Positions 53,371 to 63,785 of a stretch of DNA of 64,000 nt are shown here, piece after piece. Origin of the DNA: Leishmania martiniquensis (taxonomy: Eukaryota; Euglenozoa; Kinetoplastea; Trypanosomatida; Trypanosomatidae). The notes beneath the pieces are model-generated. The model saw only the letters and a program-made list of their open reading frames with translations. It had not been told where the DNA came from and made no database searches. Position 1 is the stretch's first letter, and each line of letters begins with the position of its first letter. The translations under genes were made by a program, and so were the position numbers. Location of the stretch: NCBI RefSeq assembly GCF_017916325.1, contig NC_090170.1, forward strand, positions 513,501 through 577,500, read 5' to 3'.

Positions 53371-54072
53371 ATGGCCCTGCTAAGGGAGGAGTGCTACACT
53401 CCGCCTTCACAGCGCGGCGTGCTGTACTTCAACACCCTTCCGCGCGACATGCGACCACAAGAAATTCGGCTACACTTTCATCAGTTCGGTGAAGTTCGAC
53501 GCATGAGGTTTCTTCCCTTCCCAAAGAAAGCCCGCCGCCCGGGTGGGCCGCTTCTACCGTTGCAGTATAAGGAGGGCTGGATGGAGTTCTCGTCCGCTAG
53601 TGATGCGCGGCATGCGGCGCAGTGTATGAATGGCCAGCCGGTAGACGTAAAGCGGCAACGCCGGTGCTACGGTCAGCTGTGGACTGTACGCTTCATGGAT
53701 GGGTTGACGTGGGACTCGTTGTTGGAGGAGGCGGAAGGGAGGCGGCGGGCGCGACGCGCGGCGGAGGTCGAGGCGCGCAAAGAGGAACGGTCAATGAACG
53801 AGGCATACCGGCGAATGGCAATGGAGGCGCAGCAGCAGCGCAAGGCGAGGCGGCGCCATTGCGAGGGGGTGAAGGCAGTCAGCCAAGGCGATACAGATGC
53901 ACACAGCGATGTTTCACGCCCATCCGTCGCTGAAGACAACGGAGCCTCACGCGCTCGCGACGATACAGATCGTGGCGCAGCGACGAAGTCTGCCTCCAAA
54001 TCGAAGGTGCTTTCGGCAAAGAAGTGTGTGTTGGAGTCTGTGAAAAGAAAAAAGCTGCAGAGACAACAATAG
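53371..54072 (+). CDS. ESF2/ABT1-family RRM protein (ribosome biogenesis)
   Basis: 233 residues. The RRM at about 16-115 has GVLYFNTLPRDMRPQEIR, the FGEVRRMRFLP (RNP-like) segment, and then KEGWMEFSSASDARHAAQCMNG and LWTVRFMDGLTWDSLLEE. This is the order and wording typical of yeast Esf2 and human ABT1, with the long insertion between beta strands. A charged Arg/Glu helix follows (EEAEGRRRARRAAEVEARKEERSMNEAYRRMAM in family position), then a Ser/Lys-rich nuclear-type tail. Esf2 works in the nucleolar small-subunit processome. The ATG at 53371 matches the family start. Confidence 0.85.
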   Translation: MALLREECYTPPSQRGVLYFNTLPRDMRPQEIRLHFHQFGEVRRMRFLPFPKKARRPGGPLLPLQYKEGWMEFSSASDARHAAQCMNGQPVDVKRQRRCYGQLWTVRFMDGLTWDSLLEEAEGRRRARRAAEVEARKEERSMNEAYRRMAMEAQQQRKARRRHCEGVKAVSQGDTDAHSDVSRPSVAEDNGASRARDDTDRGAATKSASKSKVLSAKKCVLESVKRKKLQRQQ

Positions 54073-55528
54073 GCGTAGTGGCGAGCGAGCTGAAGCGGTT
54101 GCTGTGGAAAGTATGGCGAGGGGAGGGGTGGGCGTGCGGCAGCGCTTAAGAGCGGTCTCATAAGCGCGCCTCTGGTGCCTCCTGTCTTTTTTCTTTTCGC
54201 GTTCTCGTTAGCACGCGCTTATGACATCTCTGCTGCGCGCTCTCGTTCTCTCTGCCCTGGCCTTGTACAATACTCTTCGTTGTTTAAGAGGCGCGCGCAT
54301 GGCGACTTGAATGCATGCGACTGTAAAGCGTGCAGGTCTGCATATGTGTGTGTGCGTATAAGGGAGGTAGCATTTTTTTCTTTCGTTCGGATGGCACCCG
54401 CTGTGCTCGTCTCTTCATCGGCTAAGACGCCATGGCACACACGCAAAGCAGCATCAGAGCCCATAAGAGCAACAAGCGAATGCTGCTGGAGCTATGCGAG
54501 GCACGAGACCGCGGAGAGGGGGAGAGGCAAGGCTGACGCGTGCATGCGTGGGAGCGGTGGTGCGCTCAGCTCGCCTTTTCTTTTGTTCCTTCAGTCTCCC
54601 TTCGCTCCCTCCCACCTGTCGTGAGGCGCTTCTCCAGAGAAGAGACCAAGGCGAGCATGCGAGGCGCTGAAGGTGTCGCAGCGCACCGCATCAGGAGGAT
54701 TCTCCCCGCGAGGGGAGGGGCAGGAAGAGGAGAAGGGCCGACGACTCCACTCCGTGTATGTGGCGCCCTCGTATGCCGTCCCCTCCATTGTTCCTCTCCG
54801 CGCCCGCTCTTCCCAGTGCATGCCCGCATCTGCCCAATGCATTCACTGCATGTAGGCTTACCCTTGACATACGCACTTCTATACTGCCGGCTGCACCAGC
54901 CGAACCACATTCTCGACAGTCGAAAAAAAAGAAAGCAGACAGACAAGCAAACTAACGCGCCCATTAACCGCCCGTCATCTTCACGCAAAGTCATCATCAT
55001 CCCGCTCTCTCTCTCCCCCTCCCCCTCCTCCTCGTCCTCCCTTCTCTCGCCTGGTCGAGGCAGTGCCTTCATCACCTTTTCTGTGCCCTATTACTGGTAC
55101 GTCGCACCTTTTTTTTTTGCGCTGTTTCGTCGTTGCCATTTGTCGAGTAAGCGACTTCTGACCTCCACAGCTGTCTTCAGCGCGTGCGCGCGTGTGTTCT
55201 CCAAAGAGACAAACCCAAACAGTCACAGGAGCGGCGTCGTCGTGCGGCTGCTGCACCTTTGCGCACACGTGCCTCTCTCCAGAACCTCTACCGAAGAGAA
55301 ACGACCTCGCTGCTACAATCCTGCGTCTTCAGCTCGCCGTCTGCGACGTGCTTTGGACGTGGCTCTCGCTTGTGGCTCTCGTGCCGTGCTCGCACTTTTG
55401 CGTGCTCGCGTAACCGTAACGGTGCGCTTAGCCCCGTCGCACAGCGCTTCAGCCTTGGCTGTCTCTGTGTCTCGTATCGCAGCTTCTTTTTCCTCTCGCG
55501 TGCTGTGTACAGGACCACGCCATCCACC
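54073..55528. other. intergenic / 5' UTR region of ThrRS
   Basis: No gene supported. Pyrimidine tracts lie at about 54995-55050 and a T-run at about 55111-55119. The last tract, 55483-55497, is followed by AG at 55511-55512, 17 bases before the ThrRS ATG. From GTG 55184 to the ATG the ThrRS frame is open for 115 codons. Confidence 0.5.
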
Positions 55529-57892
55529 ATGTCTGGCAAGAAGAAGGCGGTGGAGGCGGCCGTGAACCTGGCTACCTTGGCCGAGCCGGATTTCTGGAAG
55601 CAGCGCGTTGAAATCTTCGAGCAACTGTGGCAGCAGCAGCAGAGCCGCTATGAGTCTATGAAGGCCCCCATCAAGGTGAGCCTGCCCGATGGAAAGGTAG
55701 TGGACGCTGAGAGCTGGGTGACGTGCCCGCTAGATATTGCGAAGCGCCTGTCCAACTCCTTACCGGACAAGGTCATTGTCGCCCGCGTGGGCGAGGCGCT
55801 GTGGGATTTGACGCGGCCGTTCGAGGGGGATTGCTCTCTGGAGCTCCTCGACTGGGATGAGAAGGAGGCGCGTGAGGTGTTCTGGCACAGCTCCTCGCAC
55901 GTGCTTGGGTACGCGCTGGAGCGCATTTTCGACACGAAGCTCTCCGTCGGACCGGCGCTGGAGGAGGGCGGCTTCTTCTACGAGGGCCTCACGAACCGGC
56001 CGGTGTCAGAGTCGAACTACAAGGCGATCGAGTCCGCCATGCAGGAGCTGGTGAAGCAGAAGATGCCGTACCAGCGTCTCGAAGTGTCGAAGGAGGACGC
56101 CTTGAGGCTCTTCGACTACACAGAATTCAAGAGCAAGATCCTGGCGAGCAAGGTGCCAGACGGGGGCTCGTGTACTGTATACCGGTGCGGTATGCTTATC
56201 GACCCCTGCCGTGGTCCCCACCTCCCGGACACGGGCCGCGTCAAGGCCTTCGCTGTCACCAAGAACTCCTCCTCTTACTTTGAGGGCAAGGCCGAGAACG
56301 AGGTGCTACAGCGCGTGTACGGCATTTCTTTCCCGAAGAATTCCATGCTGGCGGAATGGAGAACAATCCAGGAGGAGGCCGCGAAGCGCGATCACCGTGT
56401 TATTGGCCGCCAGCAGAACCTCTTCAGCTTCAACGAGGTTTCACCTGGTAGTGCGTTTTGGCTGCCGCACGGCACTCGCATCTACAACACCCTCGTGGAG
56501 TTCCTGCGCAAGATGTATCGGCGCCGCGGCTTTCAGGAGGTCATTTCGCCGAACATTTATTCCTCCAAACTGTGGATGGTGTCGGGCCACTGGGAGAAGT
56601 ACGCGGACAACATGTTCTGCACCAAGTGTGAGAAGGAGGACTTTGGGCTGAAGCCCATGAACTGCCCAGGCCACTGCATCATGTTCGCGTCGCATCCGCA
56701 TTCGTACAAGGAGCTGCCGATTCGCTACGCCGACTTTGGCGTGCTGCACCGTAACGAGCTGAGCGGTGCCTTGACAGGACTGACTCGTGTGCGCCGCTTT
56801 CAGCAGGACGATGCGCACATCTTCTGCCGCATGGACCAGATTACAGATGAGATGGAGAGCCAGATGCAGTTCCTCAGCGACGTCTACGGCGTGCTGGGCT
56901 TCAAGTTCTACTTTTACCACTCCACCCGCCCCGCGAACAAGCTTGGCTCTGACGCGCTGTGGGACCAGTCCGAGTTGTATCTGCGCACCGCACTGAACCG
57001 GTTTTGCGGCATTCCGGAGACGCTGCCTGATCCGCTGCACCCGGACAAGCACTTTCAGTATGACGGCAAGCCGGGCTCGGTCAAGAAGATGAAGGCGCTC
57101 ATCAAGAAGGCGGAGCGCGGCGAGGACCCGAACGCGTGGAAGGGCCCCACCAACGGTGGCGAGGGATGGATCGAAAACGCTGGTGATGGCGCCTTCTACG
57201 GCCCAAAGATCGACATTGTCGTAGAGGACGCGCTGCGCCGCCGCCACCAGTGTGCGACGATTCAGCTGGACTTCAACTTGCCGAGCCGTTTTGGCCTCAA
57301 ATACACCCTACCCACTGCGGAGAAGGACGCTGCGGTGGCCCCAGCAGAAGAGGAGAGGCACGTGGACCCCGCCCCGACCGCGTCACCGCCAGCTGCGACG
57401 GAGGGCGAGGGCAAGCCGAAGCCCGGTACGTATGAGGCTGCCGTGCGCGACCTTGGCATCGACCTCGAGCTGGATGCCAATCAGGCCCGCCCCGTCATGA
57501 TCCACCGCGCCATTCTCGGCTCATTGGAGCGGTCGATCGCCATTCTGTGCGAGCACTTCGGCGGCGACTGGCCGTTCTGGCTGAGCCCCCGCCAGATAAT
57601 GGTGGTACCCGTTTCGGCCGCCAACTACGAGTACGCTCAGAGGGTGCGTGACACGATGCACGACGCCGGCTTTCACGCGGATGTCGACAACGGTGCTGCC
57701 ACGCTGGACAAGAAGATTCGAAACGCGGAAAAGGCACGCTACAACTTCATCCTCGTCGTGGGCCAACAGGAGCAGGAAGCAGCCGGCGTCAACGTCCGCG
57801 CGCGCGGCGAGAAGCGGCTGGGTAACAAGTCGTTGGCAGAGGCGCTGCAGTGGTTCACGGAGCTGGCGGAGACGCACAAGAGCGAGTACTAG
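55529..57892 (+). CDS. threonyl-tRNA synthetase
   Basis: 787 residues. TGS domain about 45-108. The editing (SAD) domain has HSSSH (120-124) and CRGPH (227-231). The class II catalytic core has motif 2 HRNELSGALTGLTRVRRFQQDDAH; the zinc ligands are Cys379, His430 and His659. Motif 3 is MIHRAILGSLERS, and an anticodon-binding domain runs from about 688 to the end. Two insertions interrupt the core: about 495-550 (Lys/Gly/Asn-rich) before GDGAFYGPKID, and about 593-652 (Ala/Glu/Pro-rich) before motif 3. It charges tRNA-Thr. No separate mitochondrial copy is visible here; dual use is expected in trypanosomatids. Confidence 0.97.
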   Translation: MSGKKKAVEAAVNLATLAEPDFWKQRVEIFEQLWQQQQSRYESMKAPIKVSLPDGKVVDAESWVTCPLDIAKRLSNSLPDKVIVARVGEALWDLTRPFEGDCSLELLDWDEKEAREVFWHSSSHVLGYALERIFDTKLSVGPALEEGGFFYEGLTNRPVSESNYKAIESAMQELVKQKMPYQRLEVSKEDALRLFDYTEFKSKILASKVPDGGSCTVYRCGMLIDPCRGPHLPDTGRVKAFAVTKNSSSYFEGKAENEVLQRVYGISFPKNSMLAEWRTIQEEAAKRDHRVIGRQQNLFSFNEVSPGSAFWLPHGTRIYNTLVEFLRKMYRRRGFQEVISPNIYSSKLWMVSGHWEKYADNMFCTKCEKEDFGLKPMNCPGHCIMFASHPHSYKELPIRYADFGVLHRNELSGALTGLTRVRRFQQDDAHIFCRMDQITDEMESQMQFLSDVYGVLGFKFYFYHSTRPANKLGSDALWDQSELYLRTALNRFCGIPETLPDPLHPDKHFQYDGKPGSVKKMKALIKKAERGEDPNAWKGPTNGGEGWIENAGDGAFYGPKIDIVVEDALRRRHQCATIQLDFNLPSRFGLKYTLPTAEKDAAVAPAEEERHVDPAPTASPPAATEGEGKPKPGTYEAAVRDLGIDLELDANQARPVMIHRAILGSLERSIAILCEHFGGDWPFWLSPRQIMVVPVSAANYEYAQRVRDTMHDAGFHADVDNGAATLDKKIRNAEKARYNFILVVGQQEQEAAGVNVRARGEKRLGNKSLAEALQWFTELAETHKSEY

Positions 57893-58324
57893 ATGACGTT
57901 GCGGATGAGGAAGAGGTGGTGGCGGATACAGATACGGGCGCGTGTGTGCGCGCGTGCCTGTGTACCTGTGGGCCCATGTCGCTGGCGGTCTCTCTTCTCT
58001 CTTCTCTCTCTCCATAGATGGAAGAAAAGCCGAGGCCGCGGACTGTGAGTTGCGGAAGAGACGGCAGGCCGTGGATGAAGGTTTGGTGACGGCACGAAGG
58101 AGCTGTGCGAGATGCGTTGAGTAGTGGTGGTGGTGGTGCCTTTGCCCCAAGAGAGCCTCCACCCCCTCTCTGTGATTCGTGTTTGCCGTATCCCTTCACC
58201 GCTCTTTTTCTTTTTCGCGGTTCTTTTCGTTCGCCATCTTCCCTTTTTCCTTTCTTTCCGCGCCGTTGCCTATTGCCTCCAACGTCGTCTCCCTCTCCCT
58301 CTCTGGTGCCAACTACGCTTGAGC
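57893..58324. other. 3' UTR/intergenic region after ThrRS
   Basis: No gene supported. Pyrimidine-rich from about 58200 to 58310. It leads into the SIDER-like element, which therefore probably lies in the ThrRS 3' UTR. Confidence 0.5.
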
Positions 58325-58925
58325 AGTGACAGATCTGGCGGCACCTCTACAAGCCCATCCCCCCACACGCAGCATTCGCCACGCACTCGCAGGCGTACCG
58401 ACACACACTCCTCCCCTGCGTGGTGGCATCTCAGGGGAGGGCGGGGTCCACGTCCTCGCTCTGTCTGGGAAGGAGCCGGGCAGCCCCCCACTTCCCAACG
58501 ATGCTGAGCCGCTGCAGATGTCAGCGACCAGGCCCTGGACGACGTGGCGTCGCAGAGACCTGCCCCCGCGAGCATGTTTGCAGCACCCGTATGCTGGGCA
58601 GAGCGCCAACCCAACTCGGTCTTATCTCTCCCGGCCCTCACTGTGTCGAATACTGTTGGCAGCCCAAGCCACACCGCGAGAGAGATGCACCAGTTGGTGA
58701 CTGGTATGATGGGTGTGGCTGTGAGGTGACCCGTAGAAGCGGGGTTGGGGGCAGGGTGTGCACTGCTGAAGGTCGGGGCTGTGCTTCGATGGGCCAAGTC
58801 GGCGCATGCCTGCCGTGCAAGTCTACGGCTGCCTCACATCAGGCGAGACGGGCTCGCTTGGCCGACCGGAACTGCGTGTAGCTGAGCTCACGCTAATTGT
58901 GGCAGCGAATGGACGCCGTGATACA
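58325..58925 (+). mobile_element. SIDER-like degenerate retroposon, sense copy
   Basis: About 600 bases, GC-rich and coding-free. It shares an ordered series of matches with 63150-63785 (GATGGGCCAAGTCGGCGCA at 58788-58806 against GATGGGCGAAGTCGGCGCA at 63576-63594, 18 of 19) and, reversed, with 19915-20430. The 3' part ends near GCAGCGAATGGAC, a string also near the end of the third copy. The size, decay and location downstream of a stop codon in sense orientation fit Leishmania SIDER2 elements, which are linked in the literature to lower mRNA stability. Ends are approximate. Confidence 0.7.
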
Positions 58926-60565
58926 TATCTATTTAAGTGATTACCTCCTTTACTGTTGTAATAGTTTTGCCTTAGCATTATGTTGTCGTTGGTGTGAAGG
59001 GAAAGAAAGAGAGAGAGCGACGCGGTGCCTTGCGTGAAGGCAAGAAAAGGGGGTGCGCGAGCGGGGGAGGGTAGACAAGTCAGAACGTCGCATCCGCAGA
59101 GAAGTTTTCTTGGGGAAGCCGTCACACATGTTCCGCCCCCCCCCAACACACACACACACACTACGACACATGAAAGCAGACAAAGCATCGAGGAGCGAAG
59201 TGAAAAGAAGCACTCCCGCGTGCTCGCCAGAGTTGGAGGCATGGGCATCGGCGCGAGAAGCATGGCGGAAGGGTTCGGGCTTGTAGCCGAGTAGCACGTA
59301 ATGAGGCGGCAGGAAAGGTGGCTGAGGCGTGCGCGTTGCCAAAGGGGGCCCCATCGGCTCGATTGGCTTCTGCGGTATACAGTGTTTCTTCTGTGTGTGT
59401 GTGTGTGTGCGTGCATCCTTCGCGGAGGTCAAGCGTCTGTCTGTCATTTCATGTTAGCTCTCTTTGCTGCTCTTTCTTTGCTCCATCACTCGTGTGTGCG
59501 TGTTCTCCTCCCTCTCCTCTCTTTTCGGGCATGCCGTTCTCTGCGTGTTGTCGTTTTTTTTGGGGGAGGGGGACACCGGGGCCATCAGCGGACAGGTCGT
59601 CGTTTTTTCTTTTTCTTTATTCCCCTTAGCGGCGTCACGCATCCGCTCCTCTTCTGGTGTGCCCTCCTCTCCTCCCCCTTTTTTCCAGCCGCCAGCTCTC
59701 CTCTGATTTCTCGCCATTTAGCGCTTGCGTGTAAAGGCGGAAAGGGGGGCGCACCAAAGCAATGAAAGCGTTTTCCTGTGGGGGCAGACGTCAAGGAGGA
59801 GGGAAAGAAACGCTTCGGCAGCGACAGAGTGGTGCGCTTCGCTCGACACTGCCTCGGCCTTTTTCTTGCCTTTGGCAACACCGAACGCAAACACTCAGAC
59901 CATTCGACGCGCACGTGCGTCTTTGTGTGCCTTGCTCTTTTTTTAATGGATCCTTGAGGTTCGAAGGGGCGAAGCTCTGATGCTTGCCTTGCAACTGGCA
60001 GGGAGCACTGCTGATCCATGAAACAAGCTTGGTCTGCGTTCGAGTAGCTGCGCATGTACGCGTCACGGGAGGGAAGGGCCACTGTGACGGGCGCCACGCC
60101 GTTTGACGGCCTGCCTTTCTGCTTCCTCTTCATGGGATTCTCACAAGGCCATTGCGCCTCTCCTGCAGCGCCCCCCGCCCCCCTTCCCCCCACTCACAAA
60201 CGCTACCCTCACCTGTGCATCCGCGCCCTCTCTCTCTTTCTCGCTTTCATACCTCCACTCTTCCAAATCGCCGTCTCCGTGATGAGTGCGCATATCCGTT
60301 TACCCCACAGTACCCCTGTGCTTCGGAACATATAACAACGCACAGTCTCTTCACATATACTAACACGCCACGACCGACATCATCGCAAGGCACTGCAGTC
60401 TCTCTCTCTCTCACACACACACAGACACAAACACACACAGCGCCTGTCCGTATCCGCAAAGATCGCACCACTCCCAGCGCCACCAAGTCACTGCTCCACT
60501 GACTTTTCCCTATATCGTTTTGAGCTCGTTCTTCGCCCTCGCGTACCAGCATAAAGGCGGCCAGA
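58926..60565. other. intergenic / 5' UTR region of PEX5
   Basis: No gene supported. (CA)n lies at about 59146-59162, (GT)n at about 59391-59409, T-runs near 59554-59561 and 59937-59945, and a TC/CA microsatellite at about 60399-60422, followed by the PEX5 leader. Confidence 0.5.
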
Positions 60566-62413
60566 ATGGACTGCAACACCGGCATGCAGCTCGGGCAGCA
60601 GCTCGCCAAGGATGCTATGATGATGCACGGCGGCATGCACATGAGCGGTGCCGTGCCGGAGCAAGACTCTCTGATGGCGAACGCGTCGGTGGCGAGCGCT
60701 AAACCCATGATGACAGCGCAGTGGGTACAGAATTTTCAGCAGCAGCAAGCGATGCAGGTGATGCTGCAGCAGCAGGGGATGGAGCAGGCGTTTCAGAATG
60801 CGCAGCAGCAGCAACAGCAGACTGCCGTTGCGCAGTGTGGGCAGATGCTTGGCATGGCTGGGCCGCAGCAGCAACAGCAGCAAGCATCCATGATGAATGC
60901 CGCTATGATGAGCCAAGGGATGATGGCGGCTAATATGGGCTTTGGCATGATGATGCCCCGCACACAGTATCAGCCGGCGTCCAACCTGTCCGCTCTGCAG
61001 CCCAAGCAGCAGCAGACGCTTGCCAACTTGGCCCCAGCGGCGCAGGACTCGTCTTGGGCAGACCAGCTCAGCCAGCAACAGTGGAGCACGGACTACTCGC
61101 AGGTGCAGACCTTCAGCGCCCCAGGAGCGGAGAACAAGACGGTGGAGGAGCGCATGAAGGACAGCGAGTTCTACAAGTTCATGGACCAGATCAAGAACAG
61201 GGAGGTGCTGATTGACGAAGAGAAAGGTGAGCTGGTGCAGGGTCCCGGCCCCGAGGTCGAGGCTCCCGAAGATGCGGAGTACCTTCGCAACTGGGCCGAT
61301 ATGGAGGGGTTGGGCATGCCGGAGAGCGTTTTCCAGCGGCCGCCGACGGCGGACAAGGACCTCGATGCGTCTTTCAAGGACATGGACGTGGGCGAGAACG
61401 ACGTCGAGGACTGGGCACAGGAGTACGCCGAGATGCAGGAGCGCCTGCAGAGGGTCACCAACAGCACCGACTACCCGTTTGAGCCCAATAACCCGTACAT
61501 GTTCCACGACTCTCCATTCCTTGAGGGGATGGAGATGCTGCAGCTCGGCAACCTCGCCGAGGCGGCTCTCGCCTTCGAGGCCGTATGCCATAAGGATAAC
61601 ACTAATGAAAAGGCGTGGCAGGTTCTTGGGACTACACAGGCAGAGAACGAGAAGGACGGACTGGCCATCATTGCGCTCAACAACGCCCGCAAGCTGAACC
61701 CGCGCAACCTCGAGGTTCACGCGGCGCTGAGCGTGTCGCACACGAACGAACGCAACGCCGACGCTGCCATGGACTCGCTGAAGGCGTGGCTCAGTAATCA
61801 CCCCGAGTATGAGCACCTCGCCTCGGTGGCCATCCCACCTAACGCGGAGCTCGACGTGGGGGACACGTTCTTCTTTGCTGATCCGTCCCGCATGCGTGAG
61901 GTTCGAACCCTCTACGACGCCGCGATCGAGATGAGCCCGGGTGACTCCCAGCTTTACACGAATCTCGGCGTGCTGCATAACGTGGCACACGAGTTCGACG
62001 AAGCCGCCGAGTGCTTCCGCAAGGCGGTCGCGCTGCACCCGGATGACCCAAAGATGTGGAACAAGCTCGGCGCCACGCTGGCGAACGGAGGCCGCCCTGA
62101 CCAAGCTCTGGAGGCGTACAACCGCGCTCTGGACATCAACCCAGGCTATGTGCGGGCCATGTACAACATGGCGGTCGCGTACAGCAATATGTCGCAGTAC
62201 AACATGGCCGCTCGCCAGATTGTCAAGGCTATCGCATCGCAGCAGGGGGGCACAAAGCCCAGCGGCGAGGGCTCCGTCATGGCAACGCGAGGGATGTGGG
62301 ACCTCCTGCGTATGACGCTGAACCTGATGGACCGCGATGACTTGGTACAGCTGACGTACGCGGAGAATTTGGAGCCGTTTGTGAAGGAGTTCGGCCTCGA
62401 GGGCCACGTATAA
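60566..62413 (+). CDS. PEX5: PEX5, PTS1 import receptor for peroxisomes/glycosomes
   Basis: 615 residues. Cys3 in the extreme N-terminus is the family's monoubiquitination site. A Gln/Met-rich disordered half contains three WxxxF/Y motifs: W53-F57, W173-Y177 and W283-Y287, which bind PEX14. TPR repeats fill about 315-605 (GNLAEAALAFEAV, NLEVHAALSVSHTNE, SQLYTNLGVLHNVAHEFDEAAECFRKAV, and WNKLGATLANGGRPDQALEAYNRAL) and read the C-terminal SKL-type signal of cargo. The receptor brings glycolytic enzymes into glycosomes. The layout and spacing are close to the Leishmania protein as I recall it (W53, W176, W293). The first ATG is used. Confidence 0.96.
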   Translation: MDCNTGMQLGQQLAKDAMMMHGGMHMSGAVPEQDSLMANASVASAKPMMTAQWVQNFQQQQAMQVMLQQQGMEQAFQNAQQQQQQTAVAQCGQMLGMAGPQQQQQQASMMNAAMMSQGMMAANMGFGMMMPRTQYQPASNLSALQPKQQQTLANLAPAAQDSSWADQLSQQQWSTDYSQVQTFSAPGAENKTVEERMKDSEFYKFMDQIKNREVLIDEEKGELVQGPGPEVEAPEDAEYLRNWADMEGLGMPESVFQRPPTADKDLDASFKDMDVGENDVEDWAQEYAEMQERLQRVTNSTDYPFEPNNPYMFHDSPFLEGMEMLQLGNLAEAALAFEAVCHKDNTNEKAWQVLGTTQAENEKDGLAIIALNNARKLNPRNLEVHAALSVSHTNERNADAAMDSLKAWLSNHPEYEHLASVAIPPNAELDVGDTFFFADPSRMREVRTLYDAAIEMSPGDSQLYTNLGVLHNVAHEFDEAAECFRKAVALHPDDPKMWNKLGATLANGGRPDQALEAYNRALDINPGYVRAMYNMAVAYSNMSQYNMAARQIVKAIASQQGGTKPSGEGSVMATRGMWDLLRMTLNLMDRDDLVQLTYAENLEPFVKEFGLEGHV

Positions 62414-63149
62414 TCACCTGCTACACGATGCTGCGGCCGAAGGGTGCTTCGCGTCAGCAAGAGGAGGCGGGAAGGTGTGAGGTTGCGGCAAGCTGTAGAT
62501 ACCCCTACCTTCCCTTCAGCTCTCTTTTTCTTACCTCTTCCGTCCTCCGCCTGCCTGCCTGCAGAGACGAGCATACACGCCCTCACGTTCTGCTGACGCG
62601 TTTCGGGACGGCTTCTCCCGCTTCCCAGACTCACCCCCGTCTCCTCTCCTCTTCAAGGCCTGCTGCCATCCGTTGCCTCGACGAGCGGCGATGCTGAGCG
62701 CCATAACAGCGCGCCCTATTTTTTTTTGTTCCACTTCCATGTTTCGTTTGCTTTTACTATTGCACCGCCGCTGCCCCCCCTCTCCCCTCCCACCCGCGCG
62801 TTCTTCCCTCTTCTTCCTCCTGCTTATCCCTTCGTTCTCTGTGCATCTTAGATCGTGTCGTCTCTCGCATCTTTTCTTTGCCTTTCGTGCACCGCACAGC
62901 GCCTTTCGCTGACGTACGCTGAGGCGTCTACGTCTCGCCCCCCCTTCCCCTCTTTTTCTCTCTTCGGTGATGCTTCGTGCGAGTCTGTGGCGTATGTTGT
63001 TGCTGTGACTCAGTGGGCACGACCATATGCACGCGTATGTGTGAGGGGGAGAACATCAGCAGCAAAGGAGGATGGCGGGTCGGCTCCGTCTGTTGCTACG
63101 GGAGCGCGCCAGAGCAAGCGCGGCGACCGGACGGCGTACCTCAGCGCGT
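62414..63149. other. 3' UTR/intergenic region after PEX5
   Basis: No gene supported. It contains a T-run at about 62720-62727 and pyrimidine-rich sequence at 62760-62960. The sequence turns GC-richer near 63050, where the SIDER-like element may begin. Confidence 0.5.
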
Positions 63150-63785
63150 GATATCTCAGGGATTCGATGCGATGCTCTGCGTGAGAACGCCGCGCATCTG
63201 CGCCATACGCCCCCCTGCTCAATTCCGAGGCGCCTCAAGGGGGTGGTAGGGACAAGCTACCACAAGGTAGGAAAGGCAGCAGCGATGCAGCGCCGCGGAT
63301 GTCGGCGCCCAGTCCCAGGGGTGTTGTCGGAGCCACCCTCGACAGCGCGCAGGTTTGTGCTATCAGTGTGATTGGCAAAATGTTCAGTACGATTCGAGTG
63401 CATCTCACCCAGGGCCTCACACTGCCGTAGTGGTACGGGGCGGAGTCTGAGGAATACCCCGATGCGGATGCATCACACATGGTGCCCGGCATCATGGGAG
63501 GAGCAGGTGCGAGGCGCCTGCAGAATGGAAGAGGGGGGGGGCGTGTGAGTGGGGTCGAGATGGGGGCTGTTCGCAGATGGGCGAAGTCGGCGCACCTCTG
63601 CATCGTGCGCCCACACAGCCACCTTCATACCGACACGATGGGGCCTGCGTGAGAGGGTTGTGGCTGAGGGGATTGCAGCTCACGTGTCGTCTATCAGCGA
63701 ATGGTCGCGCTGGAGGCGCTGTACAAGGCAGGGAATCACCCCCTCCCCCTCCCCCCCCATTCAGGCAACTGAATCAAAAAAAATA
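63150..63785 (+). mobile_element. SIDER-like degenerate retroposon, second sense copy
   Basis: It aligns in order with the copy at 58325-58925: CCGCGGATGTCGGCG, a GGGCCTCACACTG block, GGTGCCCGGCATCATGGG (63481-63498), and GATGGGCGAAGTCGGCGCA (63576-63594). It ends past TCAGCGAATGGTC near 63705, with an A-run at 63777-63783 that may be the retroposon's A-rich end. It lies downstream of PEX5 in sense orientation, probably in its 3' UTR. The 5' end could be nearer 63050. Confidence 0.65.

Noticed and set aside
52698..53492. 264-codon plus-strand frame starting with ATG
   Set aside because: Overlaps the ESF2/ABT1 gene in another frame and its text is repeat-derived (CVRLCVCVCM, HARAHAHA).
61895..61915. 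GGTTCGAACCCT as a tRNA B box
   Set aside because: Lies inside the PEX5 TPR coding sequence (REVRTLYDA) with no cloverleaf around it.
60488..62407. 639-codon minus-strand frame
   Set aside because: Exact antisense shadow of PEX5; His/Leu-rich text typical of the reverse of GC-rich coding sequence.
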